A stretch of DNA of 64,000 bases from Rhizobium altiplani (GTDB lineage Bacteria > Pseudomonadota > Alphaproteobacteria > Rhizobiales > Rhizobiaceae), in contig NZ_LNCD01000078.1 in the NCBI RefSeq assembly GCF_001542405.1, positions 1 through 64,000 of the forward strand, read 5' to 3'. This document shows positions 38,574 through 50,629 of the stretch, piece by piece. The stretch's first letter is position 1. The number at the start of each line of letters is the position of its first letter. The notes under the pieces were generated by a model. It saw only the letters and a program-made list of their open reading frames with translations. It was not told the origin of the DNA and made no database searches. A program made the translations under genes and the position numbers.

Positions 38574-39533
38574 TTACGCCACCTTGATGCGCGGATCGAT
38601 CACCGCGTAGGTGATATCCGTTAGAAGGTTCACGACGATTACGCAGGCTCCGATAATGAGCGTCGCGCCCATGATGACCGGGTAGTCGCGGGTCTCGACG
38701 GAATCGACCAGCAGCAGGCCCATGCCCGGCCAGTTGAAGACGCTCTCGATGAAGATTGCGCCGCCGATGGCAAGGCCGATGGTCGAGCCGATGAGCGTAA
38801 CGACAGGCAGCAGCGCATTGCGCAAGGCATGCTTGAGGATCACCCAGAACTCGACGACACCCTTCGCCCGCGCCGTACGCACATAATCCTGATTGAGCAC
38901 TTCAAGCAGGGAGGCGCGCATATAGCGCATGATCAGAGCCGCTTGAGCGACCGCAAGAAGAGATGCAGGCAGGATCAGGTGATGCACCAGATCGAGGATC
39001 GAGAAGGCCTCGCCAGGCGTCTGCATGCCGCCGGATGGCATCCATTTGAGCCGCACCGCGAAGACGTAAAGTCCGATCAACGCGCTGAGGAACGCCGGGC
39101 TGGAAATGCCTGTGAGGGCAAGTACCGAAAACGAGAGGTCGGCGAAGGAGTTGCGTCGTACGGCGCTGACGATGCCGGTGGCGATGCCGACGATGATCGA
39201 GATGACGAGAGCCGTTCCCATCAATAGGACGGTGGGGCCGATCCGCGACAAGACTAGGCCGAGCACCGCCTGATCCATCCGCTTGATCGAGTAGCCGAGA
39301 TTGCCGGCCAAGGCCTGCTGCAACCAGGCCAGATATTGTACGGGCAGCGGCTGGTCGAGACCGAGCCTGCTGCGCAGCTCGGCCAAATCAGCTGGCGACA
39401 TCGGAATATTCGGATCGATATAGGCGTCGATCGGATCGCCAGGGGTGAGGCGCAGCAGTAGGAAAATCAGCATGCTCAAGGCAAGCAGCATGCCTATCCC
39501 GATCGCCAGGCGCCGGAGACTGTATCTCAGCAT
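38574..39533 (-). CDS. Dipeptide-type ABC transporter permease (DppB-like)
   Basis: A 319-residue inner-membrane permease. The N-terminus [20 protein letters not shown] is the usual DppB opening, with [14 protein letters not shown] next. The ATPase-contact loop is [20 protein letters not shown], and the end [20 protein letters not shown] is the DppB signature. GGAG lies before the start, 57 bases after the binding-protein stop. The pair with DppC forms the channel. Confidence 0.94.
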   Translation of the reverse strand: MLRYSLRRLAIGIGMLLALSMLIFLLLRLTPGDPIDAYIDPNIPMSPADLAELRSRLGLDQPLPVQYLAWLQQALAGNLGYSIKRMDQAVLGLVLSRIGPTVLLMGTALVISIIVGIATGIVSAVRRNSFADLSFSVLALTGISSPAFLSALIGLYVFAVRLKWMPSGGMQTPGEAFSILDLVHHLILPASLLAVAQAALIMRYMRASLLEVLNQDYVRTARAKGVVEFWVILKHALRNALLPVVTLIGSTIGLAIGGAIFIESVFNWPGMGLLLVDSVETRDYPVIMGATLIIGACVIVVNLLTDITYAVIDPRIKVA

Positions 39534-39590
39534 TGCAACTCCGTCCTGAAAGGGTGGCAGATGCCACCCCCTCGTACCAATGGGCGGTCT

Positions 39591-41174
39591 TTACTCGGCG
39601 ATCGACCAGCGCTGCGGATCGGCCTGGTAGGGACCGCCTCCGGGAGCGGGAGTCCAGACGAAATCCTTGACCTTGGTGGAGACTACGCCATAGCGGTTTG
39701 CCACCCAGAGCGTGCCCCACGGGAGCTGGCTGTTCATGACCTTGCAGACCTGCTGATAGCGCCCGTCGCGCTTTGCCGCGTCTGGCTCGCCGAGGGCGGC
39801 ATCGAGCGCGGCCGTCAGATCGGGCATCCGGGCGCGAACGACGTTCGGGCCGGCCGGCGGGATCTGCTTTTCGTTTAGCCCGACATTGATGCTGCCGGCG
39901 TCCGGTCCGTTTTGCAGGCCGGCATAAACCAGCTGAAACTGCGAAATATCGGCGTCCGGCTTCAGGACGATGCTGTTATAGGTCGGCGCATCGACGGCAC
40001 GTGGCACGACGTTAATGCCGACCTGCGCCAGCATTGCCTGAACGGCGGCCAGCACATTGGTCGCCAAGGGCGTCGTGTAGTAGGTCAGGAGCGTGATCGG
40101 CTTGCCGCCGTTGATCTGGTCCCAGCCAGCTTCCTTCAGGAGCGCTTTTGCCTTTTCCGGATCATAGGCATAGGGATCGATGTCCTTCGGAACGAGCTGG
40201 TCAGCGACATAGGCGCAATTGGCCGGCTTCGCAGCACCGCCGTAGAGGCTCTGGATGATTGCGTCACGGTTGATGGCGTGCATCACCGCCTGACGAACAC
40301 GCAAATCCTTCCAGATCGGTGATTCATGATTGAATCCCAGATAGTTGACGACGAAGGAATTGCCTTCGATCACGCGGAAAGACTTGTCTTCCTTGAATGT
40401 TGGGACCTCATTGGAATCGACATAGGTGAACTGGATTTCGCCGGCGCGAAGAGCGGCGATCGCCGCCGCCGGATCGGCGAAGTAGCGATTGATGATCTTC
40501 TCCAGGGCCGGCTTCCCGCTGCGGTAGTCCGTGTTGGCGGCGAGTTCGACATACTGGTCGTTGACATACTTGGTGAACTTGAATGCGCCGGTGCCGATCG
40601 GTGAGGTCGACCACCATGGGTTCTTGGCGAGCTGGTCGGCCGGTATTGCGGCGAGCGCATGCTCGGGCAGCATCATGACCTTGGTGAGCGTATCCATGAG
40701 GCTTGCGGATGGGGCGCTGAGTTTGAGAACGAGCGTGTGCTCGTCGGGAGCTTCGACGGATGAAACCGGCGTCAGGCGGGCCGCGAGAACGGAGCCGGTC
40801 TTGGCGTTCTTGGCAAGCTCCATCGTGAACTTGGCGTCCTTGGCGGTAAACGGCTTTCCGTCGTGCCACTTCGCGTCGACGAGCTTGAACGTGTAGGTCA
40901 GCTGGTCGGGGCTCACTTCATAGGACGATGCAAGAACGCCGACCGGCTTCTGGAGCTTCGCATCGTAGGTCACGAGCGGCTCGAAATAGATGCTGAGCCA
41001 TGTGAAGCCGGCGGTGGCTGCAAGCGGATTGAAATTGCCTTGGAATCCGCCAGGCCCGACGTCGAAGCCGCCCGACAGGGTTGCGGCTTGCGCCGGGCGG
41101 GTGAGGCCTGACGCGACTGTTGTTGCCATCATCGCGGCGATCGCGATCGCCGAAAGTCGGGACAGAGTGTTCAT
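39591..41174 (-). CDS. Dipeptide/oligopeptide-type ABC substrate-binding protein (DppA-like, SBP family 5)
   Basis: A 527-residue periplasmic protein with a signal peptide (IAIAAMMATTVASGLTRPAQA-A region, cleavage after QAA). SBP_bac_5 features are LAATAGFTWLSIYFEPLVTY, LTYTFKLVDAKWHDGKPFTA and IWKDLRVRQAVMHAINRDAI. The family binds peptides but also opines, sugars, nickel and plant-derived compounds. The start overlaps the regulator stop (ATGA), and GGAGGAA lies upstream, so it should be abundant. The lyases in the operon suggest that the imported ligand yields a 2-oxo acid. Confidence 0.93.
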   Translation of the reverse strand: MNTLSRLSAIAIAAMMATTVASGLTRPAQAATLSGGFDVGPGGFQGNFNPLAATAGFTWLSIYFEPLVTYDAKLQKPVGVLASSYEVSPDQLTYTFKLVDAKWHDGKPFTAKDAKFTMELAKNAKTGSVLAARLTPVSSVEAPDEHTLVLKLSAPSASLMDTLTKVMMLPEHALAAIPADQLAKNPWWSTSPIGTGAFKFTKYVNDQYVELAANTDYRSGKPALEKIINRYFADPAAAIAALRAGEIQFTYVDSNEVPTFKEDKSFRVIEGNSFVVNYLGFNHESPIWKDLRVRQAVMHAINRDAIIQSLYGGAAKPANCAYVADQLVPKDIDPYAYDPEKAKALLKEAGWDQINGGKPITLLTYYTTPLATNVLAAVQAMLAQVGINVVPRAVDAPTYNSIVLKPDADISQFQLVYAGLQNGPDAGSINVGLNEKQIPPAGPNVVRARMPDLTAALDAALGEPDAAKRDGRYQQVCKVMNSQLPWGTLWVANRYGVVSTKVKDFVWTPAPGGGPYQADPQRWSIAE

Positions 41175-41902
41175 TGCGTTCCTCCCACATTTGAACTTGT
41201 CTTGTTGTTTGTGATTACCTGCGCGATGCCTTCGTAGTGGCGGTCGAGGCGGCGGCGAGCCTCCTCCAGGTCCCGGGCTTCGACGGCATCGACGATGGCG
41301 GCGTGATCCCGCCAGGTGGCCATCGGGTCGACGTTATCGAGATTGACGAAATCCGAGGCCTTGTAGAAAGCGAGCCAGAACACGTCGATTAGCCGGCTCA
41401 GCGTTTCGTTCTCCTGGCAGCGGAAGAGCAGACGATGAAATAGCTGGTCGTCCTCGGCGAAGGATTCACCGCGCTCGGCATGCGCTTTCATGCGGTTGAC
41501 GGTGGCGCGGAGCTCGGCAATGTCGTCCTTGCTGATTGTCTCCAAGGTCTTGCCGATCAGGCCGACTTCGAGCGTCCGGCGGATCTCGATCACTTCCTCA
41601 ATCTGGCGAAGCGCCCCGCCAAGGCCATAGGCAAGGTTGTCGAGCAGCGGCTCGAACGAGAAGGCCTTCACGAAGATTCCCACGCCGCGGCGCGATTCCA
41701 GGACGCCCAGGGATTCCAGCGCCTTGATGCCCTCTCGCAGGGAGTTGCGGCTGACGCCGAGTTGGGTCGCAAGTTCGCTCTCTGCCGGCAAAAGGGTTCC
41801 CGGCTTCAGGCCATTGTCATTGATGTAAGCACGCAGGCTCTCCTGCACGGACACATGCAGCAGGGGGGCTCTTGTCAAAGGCTTCATGGTCTTTAGGGGC
41901 AT
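41171..41902 (-). CDS. GntR-family regulator, FCD/FadR subfamily
   Basis: A 243-residue protein. The N-terminal winged helix has LLPAESELATQLGVSRNSLREGIKALESLGVLE. The C-terminal all-helical FCD ligand-binding domain carries Asp/His metal ligands (DDQLFHRLLF, TWRDHAAIVDAV). FadR-type FCD regulators sense small carboxylates. It is first gene of the nine-gene minus-strand unit, with an inverted repeat 39-57 bases upstream, so it probably represses itself and the importer/lyase genes. The ribosome site for 41902 is weak and 41887 is an alternative start. Confidence 0.92.
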   Translation of the reverse strand: MPLKTMKPLTRAPLLHVSVQESLRAYINDNGLKPGTLLPAESELATQLGVSRNSLREGIKALESLGVLESRRGVGIFVKAFSFEPLLDNLAYGLGGALRQIEEVIEIRRTLEVGLIGKTLETISKDDIAELRATVNRMKAHAERGESFAEDDQLFHRLLFRCQENETLSRLIDVFWLAFYKASDFVNLDNVDPMATWRDHAAIVDAVEARDLEEARRRLDRHYEGIAQVITNNKTSSNVGGTQ

Positions 41903-41940
41903 GCTGGGTCTCGCTGCAGAAATTCCAGATGCCGAGATAC

Positions 41941-41959
41941 ATATCCACTTGTAGGATAT
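41941..41959. promoter_or_regulatory. Inverted repeat, probable GntR operator
   Basis: ATATCC at 41941-41946 faces GGATAT at 41954-41959 across ACTTGTA. It lies just upstream of the GntR-led operon and fits the size of FCD-type operators. It is about 410 bases from the divergent katG. Confidence 0.5.
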
Positions 41960-44552
<2,593 letters not shown>

Positions 44553-44567
44553 TCGATAACATATTGG

Positions 44568-44592
44568 TGGACGCGGCGGTAAGCCGCGTCCA
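44568..44592 (+). terminator. Hairpin downstream of katG
   Basis: TGGACGCGGC and GCCGCGTCCA form a perfect ten-pair stem around GGTAA, 16 bases after the katG stop. No U-run follows, so it may stabilise the mRNA end or terminate weakly. Confidence 0.6.
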
Positions 44593-44667
44593 TGCATCCG
44601 TCCTCGTTGTCACCGCGCTCGGCTGTGGTGAAGGTCTCGGTCGCCGGTTGAGCAGCTTTCTGCTTTC

Positions 44668-44796
44668 TCATCCCTTGGGCTTCCGCCCGAAATCCTTGCG
44701 AAGCTCGTCCTTCGCCTTCTCCAGCTTTGTTCGCTGTGCCTTGGAGAGTTGCTGACCTGCACGGTTGATATAGAAATTCAGCATCAGCCGTTGTGA
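44668..44796 (-). pseudogene. DUF3175-family remnant (C-terminal part)
   Basis: The minus strand encodes MLNFYINRAGQQLSKAQRTK followed by a Lys/Glu-rich helix ending DELRKDFGRKPKG. This resembles the end of the DUF3175 proteins found in rhizobia. The N-terminal part of that family is absent, and the sequence before it (44797-44910) does not match it. A truncated gene is likely, although an independent start at 44784 could give a 38-residue peptide. Confidence 0.45.
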
Positions 44797-45538
44797 CGCC
44801 GGTTCCTCGATGCAGGACGGCACCGCCGCCAATGAGCCACGCCCGTCAGCACGCCAAGTGCGAAGTCGTAGAGCGTCTATGACGACGTGACGGTGCTGAA
44901 GCGCTCGCACCAGAAAATCACCGAAAGGTAGGCCGCTTTACCGCCAATGAGGTACGTGCAGTCAATGCGCGGTTGTGGTTTTATGGGGTCGGCCAGATGC
45001 GGCCGCTTGTATTGCGTCTCGGGCCCGTCAGGCATTCTGGCGGGCCCATGCAATTTGTGGCGCTTGCCGAATTGGACGGGTGCACGCGCGGAACATCAAG
45101 CGTTTCGAACGGTTCTCCAACAATCCAATGATGGAGATGCGTATTCTCTTGCCTTAATCCGCATTGCTGTTGGTCCGGCTGTTTGCGCCTTGCGGCGCAC
45201 AATCGCTTCCCGACCAGGCCGGTCCGTCGCTCGGACAGTCGAGCTCCACCCAGGCACAAGAGGAGATCACCAATCCAGGCGGATTTGGTCAAGCGCCCGC
45301 AGGCAAGGCAGTTGACCGTGCAACCACGCTAAGCACGATCAGGCCTCGCGGTGAGATCTCAGATCAAATCCACGAGTAAGCCGGTCATCAGTCCGTAGGG
45401 ACTGCGTCCGCTAGGTGTTCGAGGCAGAGATCCCGGCGTGTCGTCGACCGCCGGCAATGGCTCACAAGAACAAGGTTGGGTCTGTTCGGCTAGCGGGCGG
45501 CGCTTGATTTGGCCACACGAGGACGCGTGGCATTCCGG
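44797..45538. other. Long intergenic region, no clear gene
   Basis: In 742 bp I see no confident gene. A plus-strand stretch at about 45164-45379 reads like a secreted protein end (GGFGQAPAGKAVDRATT) but has no proper start or ribosome site, so it could be a remnant. The region may hold decayed genes. Confidence 0.35.
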
Positions 45539-45898
45539 CTATCGCGCGGGTCCGAGCTTCCAATCCGAGTCGCCAGACGGACAGGCGAGACCCTTGAATC
45601 GGGTTTCTCCCTCCAGCGTCCGCTGGGTCGTTACAAAGGCGCGGCATGAACTTTCAGGATCAACGCCAATTTCTTCGATCACCCCCACACTTCCCGTCGA
45701 CGGATTCGCCCAGGCAAGGGGGTTCACTCCGACCGCGCCGCGACTGACCGTATCTGCGATGACCGCCTGATCCGTCTTCGCAGGCGTCGGACTCGACTGC
45801 GGGATCGCGGTGGTTTCCAAGGGTTCTACCTTGGTGCATCCCGCCAACAGCAAGGCCGCGAGGGCCAATTGCATCACGCCTATGTTCTTTCGCGTCAT
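45539..45898 (-). CDS. Small lipoprotein, function unknown
   Basis: A 119-residue protein with a lipoprotein signal: LALAALLLAGC gives the lipobox LAGC with the lipidated Cys21. The mature part is rich in Thr/Pro at first (TTAIPQSSPTPAKT). It ends with CRAFVTTQRTLEGETRFKGL then ACPSGDSDWKLG, where two Cys and a Trp resemble the end of RT0821/17-kDa-type surface antigens. It is presumably attached to the inner or outer membrane. It has no operon partner. Confidence 0.72.
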   Translation of the reverse strand: MTRKNIGVMQLALAALLLAGCTKVEPLETTAIPQSSPTPAKTDQAVIADTVSRGAVGVNPLAWANPSTGSVGVIEEIGVDPESSCRAFVTTQRTLEGETRFKGLACPSGDSDWKLGPAR

Positions 45899-46155
45899 CT
45901 AGACTTTCCGATGATAGTTCTCCCGCATCGTAGCGTGCAATTCTGACAGCTACCTGAGGAACTACTATAGAAATGGGCGCAGTGCCAGCCAGTTCCGTTC
46001 ATTCCGGCGCATTGCTTGTGAGTTCCACCGACTGCGCGCCTGCCCCAAGTCGGCGTTCAACGATGCTGCCCGGCCATCCCGACCCGCCGGGTGGCCTTCT
46101 AGTCCGTTGAATGCGGATTCACGGCCCGGCGGGTGCCGGTTGATCGTCGTCTGGC

Positions 46156-47052
46156 CTATCGGCTCTGGCGCGTAGCGTCCGCGAGCCAGCTTTTTACGGC
46201 AGCTACGGATGCCGCATGACGGGGCTTTCGTGGCGAGATGACGTAGAAATCCGACCCAGCGGTAAGTTCGGTTGGCAACACACGGAGAAGGCGGCCCGAC
46301 GCAATGTCCTCGTCCACAAAAAACGTGCTCGTCAGAGCAAGGCCCTGGCCAGCAATCGCGGCCTCAATCGCCAGGGAGGTCTGATTAAACCGAATATTCT
46401 TGGCGGTCATCGGCGCTCCGTTCGGAAACGCCAATTCCAGAAACTGCGGCCAGAGATCGTGGCCATCGTGAAGGCGCGGGTAGCGCGAGAAATTGTCCTC
46501 TTGGTCGGGGAAGCCGAGCTTCTCCACCAGTAGCGGGCTGCCGACAGCAATAATCACGTGATCGAACAGCAGCTCCGCATTCAAGTTCGGTCCGAAGGGT
46601 GGCCGGCCATGACGGACGGCGAGATCCACCGCATCGGTTTGGAAATTGGCAATGCGATCACTCGCCAAGATGCGCAGATCAATGTTGGGGTGAGCCGCGG
46701 TAAAATCCGGCAGGCGAGGGATCAGCCATTTCGAGGCGAATGTCGGCGTCACGCTGATTGTCAGGTGAAGCGGTTCCGGTTTCAATGTCTCGGTTGCCTC
46801 CGAGATCAGCTCGAAAGCACGGCGGATGTTGGTCACATAGCTCTGGCCAGCCTCCGTCAACGCCAGCGTTCGCGGAAGCCTGTCGAACAGCTTCAGGCCC
46901 AACTCTGCTTCCAAGCCCCGTATCTGTTGGGCGACAGCGCCCTGGGTGACCCCGATTTCCTCGGCTGCCAGGCGAAAGTTCAGGTGCCGTGTGACGACCT
47001 CGAACACGCGAAGGCCATTAAGCGAGGGAAGACGTCTGATACCTTCTGCCAT
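46156..47052 (-). CDS. LysR-family regulator, GcvA-like
   Basis: A 298-residue LysR protein. The N-terminal helix-turn-helix is NFRLAAEEIGVTQGAVAQQI, and the effector domain opens LTISVTPTFASKWLIPRLPD, typical of the GcvA/AmpR branch. It is divergent from an SDR gene 130 bases away, so control of that gene and itself is likely. A GTG- or ATG-type start is not in doubt: the ATG at 47052 precedes the usual RRLPSLNGLRVFEVV. The effector is unknown. Confidence 0.92.
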   Translation of the reverse strand: MAEGIRRLPSLNGLRVFEVVTRHLNFRLAAEEIGVTQGAVAQQIRGLEAELGLKLFDRLPRTLALTEAGQSYVTNIRRAFELISEATETLKPEPLHLTISVTPTFASKWLIPRLPDFTAAHPNIDLRILASDRIANFQTDAVDLAVRHGRPPFGPNLNAELLFDHVIIAVGSPLLVEKLGFPDQEDNFSRYPRLHDGHDLWPQFLELAFPNGAPMTAKNIRFNQTSLAIEAAIAGQGLALTSTFFVDEDIASGRLLRVLPTELTAGSDFYVISPRKPRHAASVAAVKSWLADATRQSR

Positions 47053-47181
47053 TCAATAGATTTTCTACTGCTTTCTGAGAACGAAACTGGCTCGCACCGA
47101 TGCCGCACGAGTGATATCACGCTTTGCAGGCAACTGTAGACCGCAATTGCATGCGGGTCCTCTTTAAGGCAGGAGAGTACG

Positions 47182-47886
47182 ATGTCAGTAGAAAAGGTAG
47201 CGGTGATCACGGCCGGCGGCAGCGGAATGGGCGCCGCCGCGGCGAAGCGTCTTGCAGCCGATGGGTTCAAGGTGGCGATCCTATCATCGTCGGGGAAGGG
47301 CGAAGAGCTTGCAAAGGCGCTGGGGGGCGTCGGCGTCACCGGCTCCAACCAATCAAATGACGATCTCCGCAAGCTCGTTGATCTCGCGATCTCCACTTGG
47401 GGACGCATCGACGTGCTCGTGAACAGCGCCGGCCACGGTCCGCGCGCGCCCATCCTCGACATATCGGACGAGGACTGGCACCGGGGCATGGAGGTCTACC
47501 TTCTGAACGTCATCCGTCCGACACGGCTGGTGACGCCGCACATGCAGAAGCAGAAGGCCGGCGCGATCATCAATATTTCGACCGCATGGGCGTTTGAGCC
47601 GAGCCCGATGTTCCCGACGTCGGCCGTGTTCCGCGCCGGGCTGGCGTCCTTCACCAAGATATTCGCCGACACCTATGCCGCCGACAATATCCGCATGAAC
47701 AATGTTCTTCCGGGCTGGATTGACAGCCTGCCGGCGACGGAGGAGCGCCGCGACAGCGTTCCGATGAAGCGTTATGGCACGAGCGAGGAAATCGCCGCGA
47801 CGGTTGCGTTCCTTGCATCGACCGGTGCAGCCTACATGACGGGGCAGAATATTCGCGTTGACGGCGGACTATCCCGTTCGGTTTGA
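47182..47886 (+). CDS. SDR-fold protein lacking the catalytic Tyr/Lys
   Basis: A 234-residue Rossmann-fold protein. The cofactor motif is ITAGGSGMGAAAAKRL and the structural VNSAG replaces NNAG. Ser133 (NISTAW) is in the catalytic Ser position, but the YxxxK motif is not there: the equivalent stretch FPTSAVFRAGL has Ser147 for Tyr and Arg151 for Lys. The C-terminus keeps the family ending ITGQ/MTGQNIRVDGGLSRS. It may be a binding protein, or may use other residues. It is divergent from the LysR regulator. Confidence is high for the fold, low for function. Confidence 0.88.
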   Translation: MSVEKVAVITAGGSGMGAAAAKRLAADGFKVAILSSSGKGEELAKALGGVGVTGSNQSNDDLRKLVDLAISTWGRIDVLVNSAGHGPRAPILDISDEDWHRGMEVYLLNVIRPTRLVTPHMQKQKAGAIINISTAWAFEPSPMFPTSAVFRAGLASFTKIFADTYAADNIRMNNVLPGWIDSLPATEERRDSVPMKRYGTSEEIAATVAFLASTGAAYMTGQNIRVDGGLSRSV

Positions 47887-47946
47887 TGCCGGCGGGCACT
47901 GCCCCGGGGTGAAAGGCCTCCGGGGCGGTGTATCAGGAAACGGCGA

Positions 47947-48735
47947 TCAGAAGCGGATGATCGCTCCGAAAATCGGGCCGTGCTCGATCACGTCGTAGGT
48001 GAAGCCATCGTTGCTGTAGTTGACGCCGAGGGCGCGGTAACCGGCAACCGCCGAGACGGTGTCGTTGAACTTATAGCCAATGCCCGCCAGCACGTCCCAG
48101 TCCAGGTCGGCACCTCCGCCGCCGATCATGCCCCAGCCGGTGAGATAGACCGTGTCGGTCAGCGAGTAGTTGCCTTTGATGCCCGCGACCCCGTCCACCC
48201 AATTGGCGCTATCGGTCCGCGACACGTTGCCGATGAGGCCACCGCTTAGCCCTATCGTTGTTTCGGCATGCCAGTATCTGGCACCGGCAACCACATCCAA
48301 GCGAGCCTTCGGATCTTCGTAGACGGTGTATCCGACGCCCAACAGTGCGCTGAATGTGACTGACTTGACATCGACCTCGTCAGCGACGACGCCCCGCGGT
48401 GTTGCCGCATCCGTCGTTATGCGAGCATAGATTATGTCAGTGAAGACGCTGAACCGGTCATAGCGGGCGTCACCGGCTGCCATGAAGGCAAAGTCCAGAT
48501 CCTTCAGGATGTCGCTGAAATTCTGATTGATGTCGACGGTCGGGAGGCCGAACACCTGAGTCTTGCCGTCGAGGCCCGCAACCCAGAAGTAGGGTGCGAA
48601 GGAAAACGTCCAGCCATTCGGTTGCACGGCCTGAGGTTGTGGCGCCGTGGCGGGCAAGAGATCTGCTGCATGCGTGGGTGTGACGAACGCCATTGCGGCA
48701 GCGGCGCATGCGATCAGTGAAAACCTGCTATTCAT
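47947..48735 (-). CDS. Outer-membrane beta-barrel protein (Omp25/31- or OmpW-like)
   Basis: A 262-residue protein with signal peptide (IACAAAAMAFVTPTHAAD). It has alternating hydrophobic/aromatic strands such as WTFSFAPYFWVAGLDGKTQV, ARLDVVAGARYWHAETTIGL, VYLTGWGMIGGGGADLDWDV and VSAVAGYRALGVNYSNDGF. The final Phe of IFGAIIRF is the usual outer-membrane barrel end recognised by Bam. About eight strands are predicted. The ATG at 48735 is chosen over 48783 because the signal peptide starts there. Probably a porin-like or membrane-stabilising protein. Confidence 0.85.
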   Translation of the reverse strand: MNSRFSLIACAAAAMAFVTPTHAADLLPATAPQPQAVQPNGWTFSFAPYFWVAGLDGKTQVFGLPTVDINQNFSDILKDLDFAFMAAGDARYDRFSVFTDIIYARITTDAATPRGVVADEVDVKSVTFSALLGVGYTVYEDPKARLDVVAGARYWHAETTIGLSGGLIGNVSRTDSANWVDGVAGIKGNYSLTDTVYLTGWGMIGGGGADLDWDVLAGIGYKFNDTVSAVAGYRALGVNYSNDGFTYDVIEHGPIFGAIIRF

Positions 48736-48938
48736 GATGAACCTGTCCCCTCTCGCGTTCAGGTCACAATAGCCCCGATTCATCGACCTGAACTGATATC
48801 GCAGATTGCACTAAGTCTCGCCGTCCGCAAAGTGCTTATATTCTGTTCCTGATATCTCACATGAGAAGAGTACGCTCGGCGCCAGGCGATCTCGGCACGC
48901 GGCGTGGGAGAGCATCCCGGCAGCGCGGAGCGGCTGCT

Positions 48939-50396
48939 TCATCCCCGCCAGAACCTTTTTCGCTCCATCAGTTCGTCCAACGACGATTGAGCGGCGGTGA
49001 TCAGTTTTTCGCTGTTGCCAGCGACCATCAGGGATTCGACGTCGGGATGTGATTCCAGCTCCAAATTGTGAATGACAGTCGGCGCGGTTACCATGTCGTT
49101 CAGGAGACCGAGTTCGTCCTGCAATTTCTCCATCGTTTGGATGAACTTTTCGTACCGTCGCTCGGCCTGCTTGCTGGAGAACAGGGACCTGAGGAATTCG
49201 CTCGCATATCTAAACTTCTTTGCCGCCTTGCGGGTTTCGTGCCGATGCTCATCGTCGGCTTCGACCAGAGACCTGCCGCGTTTTTTCAGTTTCTTGCGTT
49301 GACGGTCAAGGATGTCGATTGCGAAATCGACCACCGGTCCGTTCCGAATCTCTGCCGTTTCCACCAGCGCGAGATACTCTCCGCAATGCAGCCACTCGTT
49401 AAGGTCCAGCATAAAGGCTTTGGCACGCGAGCTGAAAAGCGCGTTCAGCACCTGCTCATAGGCGCTGTCGCGTGCTTCGAGCAAACGACTTTTTACGTCG
49501 CTGTTTCCAACCCTGGCAATCAGTACATCGATGTTGCGTGCCTCTCCGAGAACGCCCGCCAGCCACTTCAACTCTTCCTTCAACCGCTGAGATTCGGCGT
49601 CGACCAGGATCACCTTGTAGAGCGAGAAGGCAGATCGCAGCCGCCTGAGTGCCACGCGGGCCTGATGAAGTGCCGATGGGTTCGGGCGATTTATGACGAT
49701 CGATTCGTTCAGCCGGAACTGCCGGAAACATGCTTCAGCAATGACCTGGAACGAGGCCGAGACCCGCAGGTCGCGGTCGAGATGCACGGGTTCCGCCTTG
49801 TATGCCGTTTGTTGCTCGCGGAGCAGGCGGTATCCTCTCTCCGCTTTCGAAGCGACACCGAAACGGATCGGGACAAGCGCCTCGATTCTGCGGGCAAGGG
49901 TGAACAGCGTATATGGCTTGCCGTCCTTCAGTTCCAGCTCCAATTCCCGGATCTGCATCTCGCGGTCGCCGGCAACGATCGAGCCCATGTCAAGGGCAAC
50001 TTCAATCTGGCTCCCGTCCTGATCGACGTTCCAACGATGTCGCTTTACCAGGGTGGAAAACTGCCGGACGAGAGTGCCGTCCTCGATATCGAGTTCGGAC
50101 CTCAGCGGGGTCGTGTAATCGATCACAGGTGTGTTGCCCGTGAGCGGCGTTTCCCACTCGGAGCGCGCAAAGATGGCCCTGTTCGGTCCCGCAGCCTTGA
50201 CCGTTTGGACGTGCGCTTCGCCAACCGTACGGATTCGCAGAGAATAGCCGCCCTCCCATGCCTGGCGGTCGGGCGTGTCGAAATAAATGGAGGTCAAGGG
50301 ATCGACAGAGATTGGGCTTCCCAGCAAGCCGGATCCCAGCAATGTGTCCACCGCGTCGGCGCTCAGTTCAAGTTTCAGTTCTGTTTCTGTTGCCAA
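48939..50396 (-). CDS. CYTH-CHAD protein, probable inorganic triphosphatase
   Basis: A 485-residue protein. The N-terminal CYTH domain (about 1-200) starts ETELKLEL, with the ExExK-type motif, then the tunnel residues YFDTPDRQAWEGGYSLRIR and LELELKDGKPYTLFTLAR. The CHAD domain (about 215-470) has the repeated His/Arg helices: ALHQARVALRRLRSAF, and HETRKAAKKFRYASEFLR, which bind polyphosphate. E. coli YgiF, of this build, hydrolyses tripolyphosphate. Start is a TTG at 50396, with GGAGAGG just before. Single gene. Confidence 0.92.
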   Translation of the reverse strand: MATETELKLELSADAVDTLLGSGLLGSPISVDPLTSIYFDTPDRQAWEGGYSLRIRTVGEAHVQTVKAAGPNRAIFARSEWETPLTGNTPVIDYTTPLRSELDIEDGTLVRQFSTLVKRHRWNVDQDGSQIEVALDMGSIVAGDREMQIRELELELKDGKPYTLFTLARRIEALVPIRFGVASKAERGYRLLREQQTAYKAEPVHLDRDLRVSASFQVIAEACFRQFRLNESIVINRPNPSALHQARVALRRLRSAFSLYKVILVDAESQRLKEELKWLAGVLGEARNIDVLIARVGNSDVKSRLLEARDSAYEQVLNALFSSRAKAFMLDLNEWLHCGEYLALVETAEIRNGPVVDFAIDILDRQRKKLKKRGRSLVEADDEHRHETRKAAKKFRYASEFLRSLFSSKQAERRYEKFIQTMEKLQDELGLLNDMVTAPTVIHNLELESHPDVESLMVAGNSEKLITAAQSSLDELMERKRFWRG

Positions 50397-50629
50397 TTAG
50401 CCTCTCCGCTCGGTTGCACAGTCCTAGGTGGAGGCAACTCTTTCACGATATAGAGCGGTGGCATCGGGATAAAACGTCCTGATGACAAAAACCTGAGCGG
50501 GAATGCAACCGCAGCGATCTTTCACAAGAAAAGCGATCGCTGCTCGTTGCGGTACCCCGTCCGACTATAAGAGGCAGGTGAGGAATCACCTCGTGCGTCG
50601 GTTGGACATGCTACTAGGCCAGGTCGGCG
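50397..50629. other. Spacer between the CYTH-CHAD and aldo/keto reductase genes
   Basis: A short hairpin AGGTGA / TCACCT around GGAA lies at 50576-50591. No gene was recognised. Confidence 0.35.
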
